A DNA stretch of 64,000 bases. Origin: Uloborus plumipes. Its lineage: Eukaryota > Arthropoda > Arachnida > Araneae > Uloboridae. The position numbers and the translations under genes were made by a program. How positions within the stretch are numbered: position 1 is the stretch's first letter; the number at the start of each line of letters is the position of its first letter. Below, in pieces: positions 12,966 to 27,100 of the stretch. The notes under the pieces were generated by a model, which made no database searches, was not told the DNA's origin, and saw only the letters and a program-made list of their open reading frames with translations. Location of the stretch: positions 1-64,000 of the forward strand of contig JAXGGA010002334.1 in NCBI GenBank assembly GCA_038373865.1, in the 5' to 3' direction.

Positions 12966-15900
12966 ATATACATACTTAGTAAAAAATTCGAACGTGCCCT
13001 GAAAGCCTGCAGCTCAAAAACCTATTCGTAAATTTCAGATTAGTTCTTCTTAAAGTTAATTTCTTAAGCTAATATTTCACATATTTCACCTAATGGGGAG
13101 GGGGGAAGGGTGAAAAAAAAGCTTCCTACTCTTTTACATTCTATGTCGTTAGAAAAGTTTTTTCTACACAAGAAGAAATTTGTACCGTTTCTCTCAAGTA
13201 TTATACGCGCTTCTAATTCAGCGTATATTCAAGGCTTTGCTCGATTCACATTATCTATACATTGATGAGGATGTGCAGAAATATTTTCGCCTAGGTTGTG
13301 TTCAAATATAGCTATAGCTTGAATGGGGCTCATTTTTCGTTTTATTCATTCCGAATTTTAATTTAATAAAAGTTTAATTTTTTCTCTCTTTATTTCCTGA
13401 CTTTTTAAAACGATTTTCGACCGTCCCACGTGATTCCCCCCCCCCCTCCTTCTTTCCCTCCAACGATAGCTTTCCTATAATTTTTTTAACTTTTTGCCTG
13501 TTTACATTCTATATTGTCAGGAAGGGCGTTTTTTTCTGCATAAGAAGTTTGTTCCGGCTTTTTTTTTAAATATATAATTAGAGAAGGTTGTCATTATTCT
13601 TATGGTAATTTATTTTATTTTAACTCTTCCTTTTTTTCAAACGTTTTGACGAACATTTTAATGTATTTATTTTATGCTAAATTTAATGTACGAATTTTAA
13701 TTAAACAGAAGGTGCATTTTTTTTTTCATCTTTGTTGTATTTGCAATACATATTTTCTGCAAGTGCATTATAATTTATTACTAAATATGTACATAGATTA
13801 TAATTGAAAATAAATGTATCACAGCTATAAGAGTGCAATCTCTAAGTTCTAACACTGTTAGAATTCGTTTTTTTTTTTCATGAACAACTGCAGCATTTGT
13901 ATCCTATTTTCTTAAAAAACTTAATTATTCCCGTATCTAGTTATTTTCCCCACATTCTAGTTAGTTTTTTAAAGGGGAAAAATAAACATTGTAATGTAGT
14001 AATTTTTTGTGCGTATAATTTATGAGTTTGACCAATGTGATAAACAATTTCATGCTGTGAAACAATATCAAAATCTTTGCACAACATTTCAAAATGCATT
14101 TTGTAAATCAATACATGAAATTTTCTTCATCTTCTCTTTCCTTCTTTTCGTTTTCTTTACTTCTTTATTTAAAGAGAAGTTGTTTCCTTATGTCGTTTCT
14201 TCTGTTTTCTTGGCGAATTAGATCTACTACGTCAATGGGTCATTCTGCAAAAATCTGATTTTTTCCAATCACAAATTCTTTGAAAATAAGAATGCTTTAA
14301 AAAAAACTTTTTTTTAAAGAAGTTATTAGAGAAAAATAGAGGGAACTAATTTTAAGTAAATGACTTTCATCAAGAGATATCAAATATTTAACAAGAGTAA
14401 TAAAGAAATTACCTCAGCCTAAATCAAAAAGTATAGTTATTGCTTGACAAAACAAAATCCATTTAAAACCTCCCTTAACGGACACTCCCAAAACCGGGGC
14501 ATTTCTTTGAGGTTCTGCCCCTTTATATAGGTGGTTCCATATTATTCACGCTTAATTTCTTATACCCTGAATAACGGACAGTTATTTAAATATATATACA
14601 CTAGTGTGCAAAAATAAAAGAAGAGACGGATTTCTCAGTGTAACAAAACACAAAAGCGTTCCATATAGATGCAAATAATATCATAAGATTCTCAAAAAGT
14701 AAGAGCACCTGTATTTGTAAAAACAAATATGTTGATGAAGTGGCTTGTAGTTTGGAGCACCGAAACAGCTGTTTGATGAGTTTTAACTCATTTAACTTTT
14801 TATAAAATTAATTGCAATTGTGGGATTGGATACATTGTGCAGACCGGACGTTCTTTAAAATTTCGCTTGAAAGAGCATCAAAATTGTGTGAAAAAACAAC
14901 AACTGAATAGGTCTACAATTGCACAACCCTGTTGGGATTCAAATCACTCTAATTATTAGCTTAATTAACTCCTTATTAACTCCTATCAAATTATCCAAAA
15001 ATGTGCAAGTCCGTCGGATTTTGATTTTTGATTATCTTTCCACAGTCTGGGGAACTGACCTAATTCAGTTAATGATCTTACTGCAATACCTTATTTTTCT
15101 TCAGTATTTCTCAGATTTTAATAATTAGGTTTTTGTTTCCTAGATTTTGGTATAAACTAATATCTATCTCCCTTGTCATTTCCTACTCTTGTTATTTATC
15201 TTTACATTAATTAATTAATTTAACTTCTCCAATATTTTGCTCACATTTTTTCACTAATTTTATTTAATTTTATTTCATTCTGTTTTCTTTCAGCTATTCT
15301 ACATACGTTGCAATTGCTTCAGTACATAATTATATTCCTATCAGCAATTTTATTGCAAATTTATTCAAAAGTGGTTTCAGCCATTTGACAATATTTATTT
15401 TCTATCAGGTTTTTAGGAAATTTCTTACTTAACGAATTTTTCTTGATGGTTTCATGTAATAAATTTCGGCTCTGATTTTTGTTTTGTCTTGTTTGTTTTG
15501 TTAATATCCAGTTTTTGCTATTAATACTGTCTATTGTACCATCGGATTGCTTTTCTCGGATACTTCTTCATCCTAAAGCTCACACTTCATTGCATTGAAA
15601 AAGGTGTTCCTTGTAGCCCGAAAAAACATGTCTGCAGATTCTTGCAAATTTTGTGCTTTATAATGTTGACTACTCCAACTGAAATCATTTAACTGTGTTC
15701 ATATGTATTTTTTTATACGTTGCCCCATTTTACTCATACTCACAACATCTGTAATGTGTACAACTCTTTCCCAAGAAGAAATCAGAAGTGAAAAAATAAA
15801 CTTTATTGAAAAAGCAGCATAGAACACAATACGACGGAAAGATTGACACTATACTAGACAGCAACTTAAGTTGAAACTAGTCACTACGCGCGAAGCCAAT

Positions 15901-16022
15901 AAGAGCTCACAAGCAGTTAAGGATCTCCACTAATTCGCCAAGTAGGCTGTGACGTTTTATCTAGCTCGTTTTTCATTGGCTGACGTCACGACGCCAGTGT
16001 CAAGAAACCTTGCAGTGTAGTA
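12966..16022. other. AT-rich spacer, no gene recognised
   Basis: The stretch contains T- and A-rich tracts and a possible lone transposon end (ACACTAGTGTGCAAAAATAA near 14600) with no partner found. The frames at 14009-14221 and 14919-15128 are AT-driven and look non-coding. The part 15780-16020 has more balanced composition but matches nothing I recognise. Confidence 0.4.
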
Positions 16023-17106
16023 TAGGGCTGCGACATCGATGTCGATGTTTTGGAAACATCGATGTTTTTGCTATAACATCGATGTTTGAGAGTCGATGTT
16101 TTCCCAACATCGACGTTTTGGGTTTGATGTTTTTTTCGATGTTGATGTTTTATAATCCAGCAAAAAAAGCTTGATAAAAATATGCGATATGCAGACGTAT
16201 TAAGAAGTTTTTTTCCTTAATCAGAAGTTTCAGTATTAATCTCATTAGAAAACATTTTCTATGATTATTATCGATGTTTTGCTCTCGATGTTTCTAAAAC
16301 ATTTCTAATTTGCTTTCGCCATTTTTTTTTTAATTTTATTTATTTCATTATTATTCTTTATGTGAATGTTTTATATTTCAGCAAAAAAAAAAAATCATCA
16401 AGATATGCGGCCAAAAGTTATATCGTTAATCAGCCGTTACACTATCAATCTCGTTAGAAGACGTTTTTGATAGTTACCATCGATGTTTTAAGGTCGATGT
16501 CTTTTAATGATCACTGTTTCGCGTTCGATGTTTTTTTTCTTTCGATGTCTGTTTTACACTTCAGCAAAAAGCAATAAAAATATGCAATAAAAAAGATTCA
16601 TCTTTAACAGTTGCAATATCTATCGTATTGAAATAGTTTTTTTTTTTAATTACTACCGATGATTTACGGTCAACGATTTTTAAACATCGTTGTTTTTGTT
16701 TTGCTTTAGAATTTTTTTTCGATAACGGTGTTTTACATTTCAACAAAAAAAAGTTTCATAAAAATATGCGATAAATAAAAGTTATACAGTTAATCAACAG
16801 TTGCAGTATCTATCTCACTAAAAAGTTTTCTATAATTGACATCGATATCATACGGTTGATGTTTTTCAGGAGACAAAAGATAAATCTAATTGAGTGATAT
16901 AAAGAGGCGCAATGTATTGGGGAGTTACTGTATTACTGTACATTTAAATGTGTAAGTAATTTTTATAAAAAAAGATCGATGTTTTGAAACATCGATGTTT
17001 GAAAACATCGATGTTTTTGGTCGATGTATCAATACCATCGATGTCTTAATTTCGAAACATCGATGTCTTGAAACATCGATGTTTTGCCTTCGATGTCGCA
17101 CCCCTA
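16023..17106. mobile_element. Element packed with CATCGATG palindromes
   Basis: The ends are inverted (TAGGGCTGCGACATCGATG at the left; the right end reads TAGGGGTGCGACATCGAAG on the minus strand). The interior repeats ACATCGATGTTTT and TCGATGT half-sites, about ten full CATCGAT words and many halves, clustered in both outer parts and thinner in the middle. Repeated AAAAATATGCGATA-like words mark degenerate internal units of roughly 180-240 bp. A convincing 8-bp target duplication was not found. The terminal AGGGGTGCG suggests a hAT-type MITE, but this is uncertain. Confidence 0.65.
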
Positions 17107-17129
17107 GTCGACACATTGATGTGGCAGGT

Positions 17130-17735
17130 GTTCAGTAAAGGATATGAACTCCCCCGACTGCTGTGCTGGTTTTACATGGTCTGCTGATGCTGCAGACGTT
17201 GTTGTCAATAAGCTTTGATGCATCGCTGATCGTACTCTTGTGATGTCGATAGCTACTCGAAAACCGTTCCTGGCAGTAAATTACTCGCTGCCGAGTATCC
17301 CCCTAGAAAGTTCCATACATAGTCGATGTTTTTCAGATTCTAAGACCTTGTGTCAAGTGAGATAACCAATGCGTTTAGTATTCTAACACTCTGCGACAAT
17401 AACCGTGAGATATGGTGGGTCTTGTCGTCCCTGAAAATAAACTGAAGACACATAGCACCTCTAAAAAGACGCACATAAGAATGGAGAGCCTCGTAGTAAT
17501 AGTCAGTCCCAGTCATTTAATCTCCTTCGAAGATGTGAAGGCTTGTAAGGCCTTCATAAGACAATCACGATGCCTCCCCTAAGCGAGTTCGTGACCTATA
17601 AACCGGTAATTTTTGATCAAGTTGAATGCGATATTGAGGATTCCTTGCTCTCTCCAGAAGTCAGAAGTGTATGAGTCCGGAGTAGCCACTCAGACTAAAT
17701 TTACCCTCATCCGAAAAGAGTACCAGACCCATGCA
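17130..17735 (-). pseudogene. Decayed Tc1-like transposase
   Basis: Reading on the minus strand, about 17720-17685 gives VLFSDEGKFSLSG, the first catalytic Asp block. About 17450-17350 gives FIFRDDKTHHISRLL, the block with the second Asp. Then LPGTVFE and a glutamine-rich tail (about 17260-17160) resemble the C-terminal region of Tc1 transposases. Several stops and frameshifts separate the blocks. The CATCGATG element abuts its 3' side. Confidence 0.65.
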
Positions 17736-17919
17736 TTTTCTGTCCCATTTTTAAGTTTCCTCCTTTTATTCCTTCTTTATTACTTGAATTAATTCCTAGG
17801 ATAGGAGAGTGAAATAAAAACTATGGGACAAGCTTCAAAACTGTGTAAATTGATCATTTATATAATTAAATAAATTAGAACTCTGTTATTTCGCATCCTT
17901 AAATATACATAATTCAGTA

Positions 17920-19698
17920 CCGTAAAATGGGGTGTATAGGAACAGCGGGGTCAATCGGAACAAAACTTTCCGACCGTACAAAGAAATTCTTCATAAATAT
18001 ACTATTGGGTAATTTTCGCCATGAATTTTTTTTTGTAAAGGTAAGATCATAGGAAGTAGGAAAAAATTACTTTTGTCAATCTGGCAAAGCTACTGGCTTC
18101 TAAGGAGTGCTGCACGTGGAATGCTAGAAAACATCACATTTTCATAGACTGCAAAACTTCATATGCATGAACAAACCTTCTTATATTTAGAAACTAAGAG
18201 TGGTATGTTTCAATTATACATGTATCTGAACAACAGAATACCACATTAGAATTTACATTTTTTAAAAATTGTGTCATAAAAATGAAGAATTCTGAAAAAT
18301 GCCATAGGAAAAAAAATGCGTTGTGAATCGGAACACTTAGTTCTGTTGTTCCAATTCAAACTTATTTGAAGGAAACTGTTTGAAAAATTAAGATTCTAAC
18401 CCCAATTCTTCTGATCAAGACACGGACAAAGATTTATTAGTGTTTATCCCTTCTCGTGAGCAAATAGATCTTAGAATGACAAAAAGTTGCAGATTTCAAA
18501 AGACATTTTTTTAACTTAAAATACGAGGGGGAAAGTTACATAGACTTTATGTAGTATAAGTCCAGCACACAGAGAGTAATGAATAAGTGACAAAATCTTT
18601 CAGGACAATCCCCGAAACCTAGAGATTTTAACCCTTCACTGCACGGTGTGCCAGATCTGGCACAAACCAAATAAACCCTCATATATTCCTATGATTTTTA
18701 AATGCAGTTAAACCGAGCTTTGTGCCCCTTCTGGAACATTGCTATAACAGTTTAGTGTGATTTTTATGCATTAGTTAGTTGCACTAGTCTAGGTATTGCA
18801 GTTCTTGCTTTTGAAAGAAAGAGTGTCTGCATTTCCGTTAGAAGTGTGCTTAGTCATTATTTCCTTTGTTCTAAAAATGTTTAAATAAACTTAGTGGAAA
18901 GTTTGTTTATACCACTTATTGCACAAAACATATTGTAGATTATTACACTTATCGGTATACAAAGCATATGCTATGTGCTTTGTGCCATATATAAAACAAA
19001 CAATTAAAACATCATTTTTGGTGCACATTTTTAAGATTAATTTTTTTTTTTTCATTTTTTCTGAACTCAGGGCTATTTAAAAGGTAACAAATGATTTGTT
19101 TCATGAAAATAAAAAATTGTGCAGTGAAGGGTTAAGAAACTAAGGAAAAGACATAGTTTATCCCAGGAGATGTTTTGAAAAAACTTAAGCCAAATCACAA
19201 TTGCTAGTTTTAAGGACAAGTACATATTTGTGGACGACATGAGGGACTTCCATTCATGTTAAATCTTTGTATATCAATTCAAAAGCATTTCTTAAAATTA
19301 CTTTTCATTTTTCATAAGTTCAAAATTATTTTGAATTTTGACAAATTATAAACGTTTACTGGTATTTAAATTATACATTTATTTGACAGTAATTACCTAT
19401 TCTTATTCTTTCCCATCAATATTACTCATGTTGGTGAGACCTATTACAGGTTAAAGTGAAAAAAATAAAAATTTTAACATGTGTTCCGATTGACCCCTAT
19501 CAGCGGGGTGATTCGGAACACCCATTATTTCCTATACATTTTAATAATAATTGTTTAAAATGTTTTGTCTTTGCTTGGAATATCAAAAGTAAAGGAAGAC
19601 CGAAGTTTTTACCGAAAAAACCAAATTTATAAAAAATCTTTTAACTGCTTTTTTTACAATCAAAGCTGAAAAGTGTTCCGATTCACCCCATTTTACGG
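17920..19698. mobile_element. TA-flanked MITE family A, copy 1
   Basis: TA at 17918-17919 and 19699-19700 flank inverted ends CCGTAAAATGGGGTG. A 16-bp word close to GGGGTGAATCGGAACA occurs at 17929, 17947 and 19505 on the plus strand and at 19482 and 19674 inverted. No transposase frame was found. A second copy lies at 57914-59209. The length difference is explained by the nested insertion at 18632-19131. Confidence 0.85.
18632..19131. mobile_element. piggyBac-type MITE nested in family A copy
   Basis: TTAA flanks both sides (18628-18631 and 19132-19135). The inverted ends read CCCTTCACTGCAC inward. CCC ends with TTAA duplication are the hallmark of piggyBac transposition. The sister copy of the host element lacks this 500-bp block and reads TTTTCAAGAAAC at the corresponding place, an empty site. 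Confidence 0.85.
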
Positions 19699-19700
19699 TA

Positions 19701-20639
19701 CTACAAATTGATTTTACGGAATGTTGATAAAATTTTTCAAATTTTTTAAGTACATTTGAGAAAGATATTGGGACACGCTAAGAGAGGAACATTCTGGGTG
19801 TTTTTTGTAGGGAAACTTTTGTAGGAAACAATAAATAAGGGATTGCTTTCATATGAATGGAATAGCATCGAAAGAAACATTTCTAGCAATTAAAAAAATT
19901 AAAAACTTGCGCATTAAAAACACGTTGAGTCCTTTCTAAAGATCTCGAATAGGAATTTTTCTGATCGCCAGTGGCGAGTAGCGGCAATTTATTAGTAGTC
20001 GCTTTTTTTTCTAGTCTATTTTTTTAACCAAAAAAAGAAACGAAAAAGCGACAAAATTAGCTGCTGAGTTGCCTCTAAAATACAAAATTAACAGTTTAAA
20101 TCAAGGTTAATAATATATAGTTAATTAATGACAATAATGTTAATCAATACACGTGAGGTTATAGAAATGACGATCGCGGGTGGCAAATAATACTCCACGT
20201 GGCGACTTTTTTTGCAGTCGCCACGTGGCGAGTTGCAACAGCTATATATTCTTGATCTTTAGTAATCGAGTGGTAACATGTTAAGTCTTTAAGGCGTTGG
20301 AGGTGAGAAAACTGGGCACTAAGTTAATGAGTTGTTCAACATTTCAGTTTTTGCAAATAACAACTTTTTCGTAAATTTGTTGCATTTTCAATAAATTACT
20401 TTTCTGTTTATTGAACGTTATTCCACTTTATAAAACGTACTTTAGGGTGCTGGAAAAAAAAAAAAAAAAAAAAAAAAACAGGAAACAATTTATAATACAT
20501 TTTTCTGCTTTCTTTAAAATATTCATAGACTCAGCAGTTTTATTCAATCGAAATTCTAAAAATAATGATAATAAAATAACTATAGTTGAATAATTTCACG
20601 ATTGAATTACTCCACGATAATGGAATTACTTAATAACTC

Positions 20640-20640
<1 letters not shown>
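19701..20640. other. Spacer without recognised features
   Basis: A repeated GTGGCGA(C/G) word (19972, 20181, 20207, 20222) and an A-run at about 20455-20478 are the only visible structure. No coding character. Confidence 0.4.
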
Positions 20641-23920
<3,280 letters not shown>

Positions 23921-23926
23921 TTTATT
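23921..23926 (-). terminator. Poly(A) signal of the hemocyanin gene
   Basis: AATAAA on the minus strand, 68 bases after the hemocyanin stop codon, is the nearest canonical signal. It implies a 3' UTR of roughly 90 nt. A more distal site cannot be excluded. Confidence 0.55.
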
Positions 23927-23993
23927 GTTTCTTCAGTGTTTGTTTATAATTTTGAGCTGTCATTTCACTAGTTCTTGTTGTGAGCCTGGGAAT

Positions 23994-24179
23994 TTATCCT
24001 TGGTGCTTGATTTTAACATCGGTGCAACTCATGTTGGGGACGAGGAACTCGGCAATGGTCGATGCTGTAATCACACGGTCGAAGGGGAAGCCCATGGGTC
24101 GTTTATCTGGGTATTTATGGTCTTTGGCTCCACAGTAGCTGATAGCGTCTGTGCACACACCGCTGACATCTCCTTCAAC
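23994..24179 (-). CDS. Hemocyanin exon 9 (residues 565-625 and stop)
   Basis: Starts after CTCTCTTACAG and ends in TAA at 23996-23994. It encodes the second half of domain III, with [19 protein letters not shown] (Cys573 and Cys580, disulfide partners of exon 8 cysteines) and the conserved tail EFLVPNMS followed by a TDVKIK-type ending. Enters in phase 0. Confidence 0.95.
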   Translation of the reverse strand, partial: VEGDVSGVCTDAISYCGAKDHKYPDKRPMGFPFDRVITASTIAEFLVPNMSCTDVKIKHQG

Positions 24180-27100
24180 CTGTAAGAGAGGGTTATTGTT
24201 AGAACAGATTAAAAACGCAGTTGTTGGAGCAAGTTTTAGAATTTATTAGTTTTTGTGCTTTAGGTTCTCTTTGCACAGTGAATGTAGCAGCTATGTAAAA
24301 TTTGTTGTTATCCATGTTCAATTTGCATATCGTCGCTTTGGAAGAATAACGCTGCAACTCAAAAAAGCCCATTTTTTAGGAGAGCAATTTTTAACTTTTC
24401 AGAAACTTCTATCGCGCTTGTGCTGAAAACTATTGCGACTATTTTAATGAAACTAGCATTAAAAAAACCGCATTTTAAACTCTTTTCTAATGTAGCATGA
24501 TTGAATTCAATATCATTTTAACTAATGACGTAATTTAAAAAAAAGTGAAGGTAGTTTGAGTTACATCAGTGTTCTCCAAAAATTGCTCCCTAGCGGACAT
24601 TTTTGACACTTTTGAGTTGTAACCTTGTTCATCATAAAGAGCGATTTTTCTGAACAAAATAATATAAAAATGTCATTTTTCGATTTTTTTGAGTTGCAGC
24701 GTTATTCTTCCAAAGCGACGATATCAACTTTTGCCAATGAACTTCTCAAGTTATAAAGCGATCGGAATTTTTGCAGCAACTAGATGACAGTCGTGTGACC
24801 CCAGTCTTTTTGCTATGCTTAAACAAATGTTATTGTTGTTATTTCAAATCTGGTTGTCTATGGTGTTTCACTCTTGAATTGCTATGTTGCTTTCAAATTA
24901 AAATTATTATTAACAAACAGTAGCGAATAGCGAAAGATTATGCACTAACTGGAGGTACAGATATTAGTTTCGAGGAAAGTGAAGCAGGCCCGTTATTTTG
25001 AATTTCTCGGGGAGGGGAGAGGGGGGTAATATACTCGATGTATATTGTATCGAGAAACAGCAAAAATCACCTCCATATATTTTTATGCATTTTTTTTTCT
25101 CAAAGGGATATCGCTCCTCTTAATGTGAGTGGAGAGGGGCTCTGTACCTTTGTACAGGCCCTGGTGTTCATTATAGTCAAGGCCTAGAAGAATAAAGTTA
25201 ACTTTCTCTTTTCTTTTTAAAAAGCTTTGATAATATTTCATGCAAAATTAACCTTTTTTTGTTAATAATGCTTATCCCTATATTTACCAGAGAAAAGTAC
25301 ATATTTTACAACATAGAATGCACAACTTTGGAAACTGATGATCATCCTTGTTTTTTTTTTTAATTTGTTTTTCATGTCGTCTAAACACTGAAACCATCTT
25401 ATCACCAATAAGATGGTTGCAGATACATTTTACTAGATTTAACCACTTTCCTGGTGAAACATTGAACTTGTGGCAGCTATGCTGGAAATTGGAGGTGTGC
25501 TGCTTCCCTTTTCCAACTGTACCGCAATTTGGTGAAGTCCGACATTTGAATAGTATAGCAGTAAAATGAGGTATCCAATGAGAATGAAAATCTTACTGCG
25601 TCCTGAGAGTAGTCTGTGAGCATGACGAAGAGATCAAATTCGGAGCCTTTGTGAGATCCCCGGGGGATGAGCATGTGTTCGGGCCAGCCACAACTACAGA
25701 ACTCGGTTGTGTTCTCGCTCACTCCCTCTCCGGCCTTCAGTTGCTTGAAGGTGTGCTTCTCGGACACGGTCACGCTGGACAGTTTGTGGTCTCGGGAGAT
25801 GGAGTTCTTTCCTGGAGCCACTGGAATTGAAAGAAATATCTGTCAGTATAAATAAAACAGAGAATGTATGTGTATGTTCCTCATGCAAATCCGCAGTTTG
25901 CGTCGGATCTGGACCAAATTTGGCAAGGAGGTATACTTGACCACCGGAAGGATCGTAGGGGGGGGGGGGGGTTCGAACGCCAAAAAAGTACCAAACTGTT
26001 CGAATTTTAATATAAGGACCCAAGAATGGCGTAAAATAGTTCTTTCTACCCGAAATAAGAAGAGCTTGGCAGATGAAGGAGTTAAGTGACAAAACAGAAA
26101 TTGCGAGTAATTAAAGTTCAAAGTTTTATTCTTGTAGGTGTTGCACCTTTTTCGTTTTCTGGTTTTGTCATTAGTGTGCGTATTAGGGGGCCACGTGGGC
26201 CTAGAGGGAGAGTGCTCTCCTCGTAAGCAAGTGGTCGCGGGTTCGAATCCCGCCTTGCCCATGGATGTTATTTCATCCTCTCTGTGCCGTAAATCTGTCC
26301 TGTGTTTGTCAGGAGGCAAAGCGCATAGTACGCAGTCCTCATGTATGTTGAAGCTGATGGCTTCTGAAAAAAAAAGTGTGCGTATTAAATTGGTCTATTG
26401 ACATCTACTGTTTGATGTACCAAGTTTTATTTGCGTACCATTGTCCAGAGTGTTCATTTTTTAAAATTTAATTTAGCCCTTCATCCTCCAAGCCCATCAA
26501 TTATCGGATCTTCTCGATTTTGGTCTCATCGGAAAGCTCGCGAAAAACACCTTTTAGGGGGATTTCTTACCAAAGGTTTATTAAAACTCCTAAGCGCTAA
26601 CTGTACTCACAAAAAAGATAGACATTTTTAAATTTGGAAATATCCATTTTAAATTGAATTTATTAATATCGCGTCTGCACGAGCGTGAAATAAATTAAGT
26701 AGCGTGAAATAAATTATTGATGAGAAAAAGGTGTTGCCATTTTTTTCTTGATTATGAACAAATAAAATTCTTCGTTTTGCTTTTTGGCTTTGCTTTTAGC
26801 GGGGGATGGAAAACTTTTTTTGCGATTGATTATTTTTTATTGCTGATCAAAATGTCAACTTTAATCTGATCGGGACTTTCGGACAAGCGTCACTTGACAA
26901 AACTGTTATTCTCAAGATAGACCCCGTGCAAAGCCGGGCCACGCAGCTGGTATATATATATATAAATGTTATTCATGAAAGATTTATAAAAATAATGCTT
27001 GGATCTGAATGCAATTATCACGTGAATAAATTTTTCCTCCTTAACGTACAAATAAAATGAGCTTCAACGGGTCCGTAAGGTTGCAATTTACTTGGAAGCG

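Noticed and set aside
16023..17106. CRISPR-like array from regularly repeated ATCGATG words
   Set aside because: Repeats are short palindromes with irregular spacing in a eukaryotic element with terminal inverted repeats.
26196..26262. Functional tRNA gene
   Set aside because: A and B boxes are present, but the cloverleaf is poor and the sequence continues into a SINE body with A tail and target duplication.
25843..26319. Open frame of 158 codons on the minus strand in hemocyanin intron 7
   Set aside because: It covers the antisense of the SINE head and a dispersed repeat with a poly-G run; no protein resemblance.
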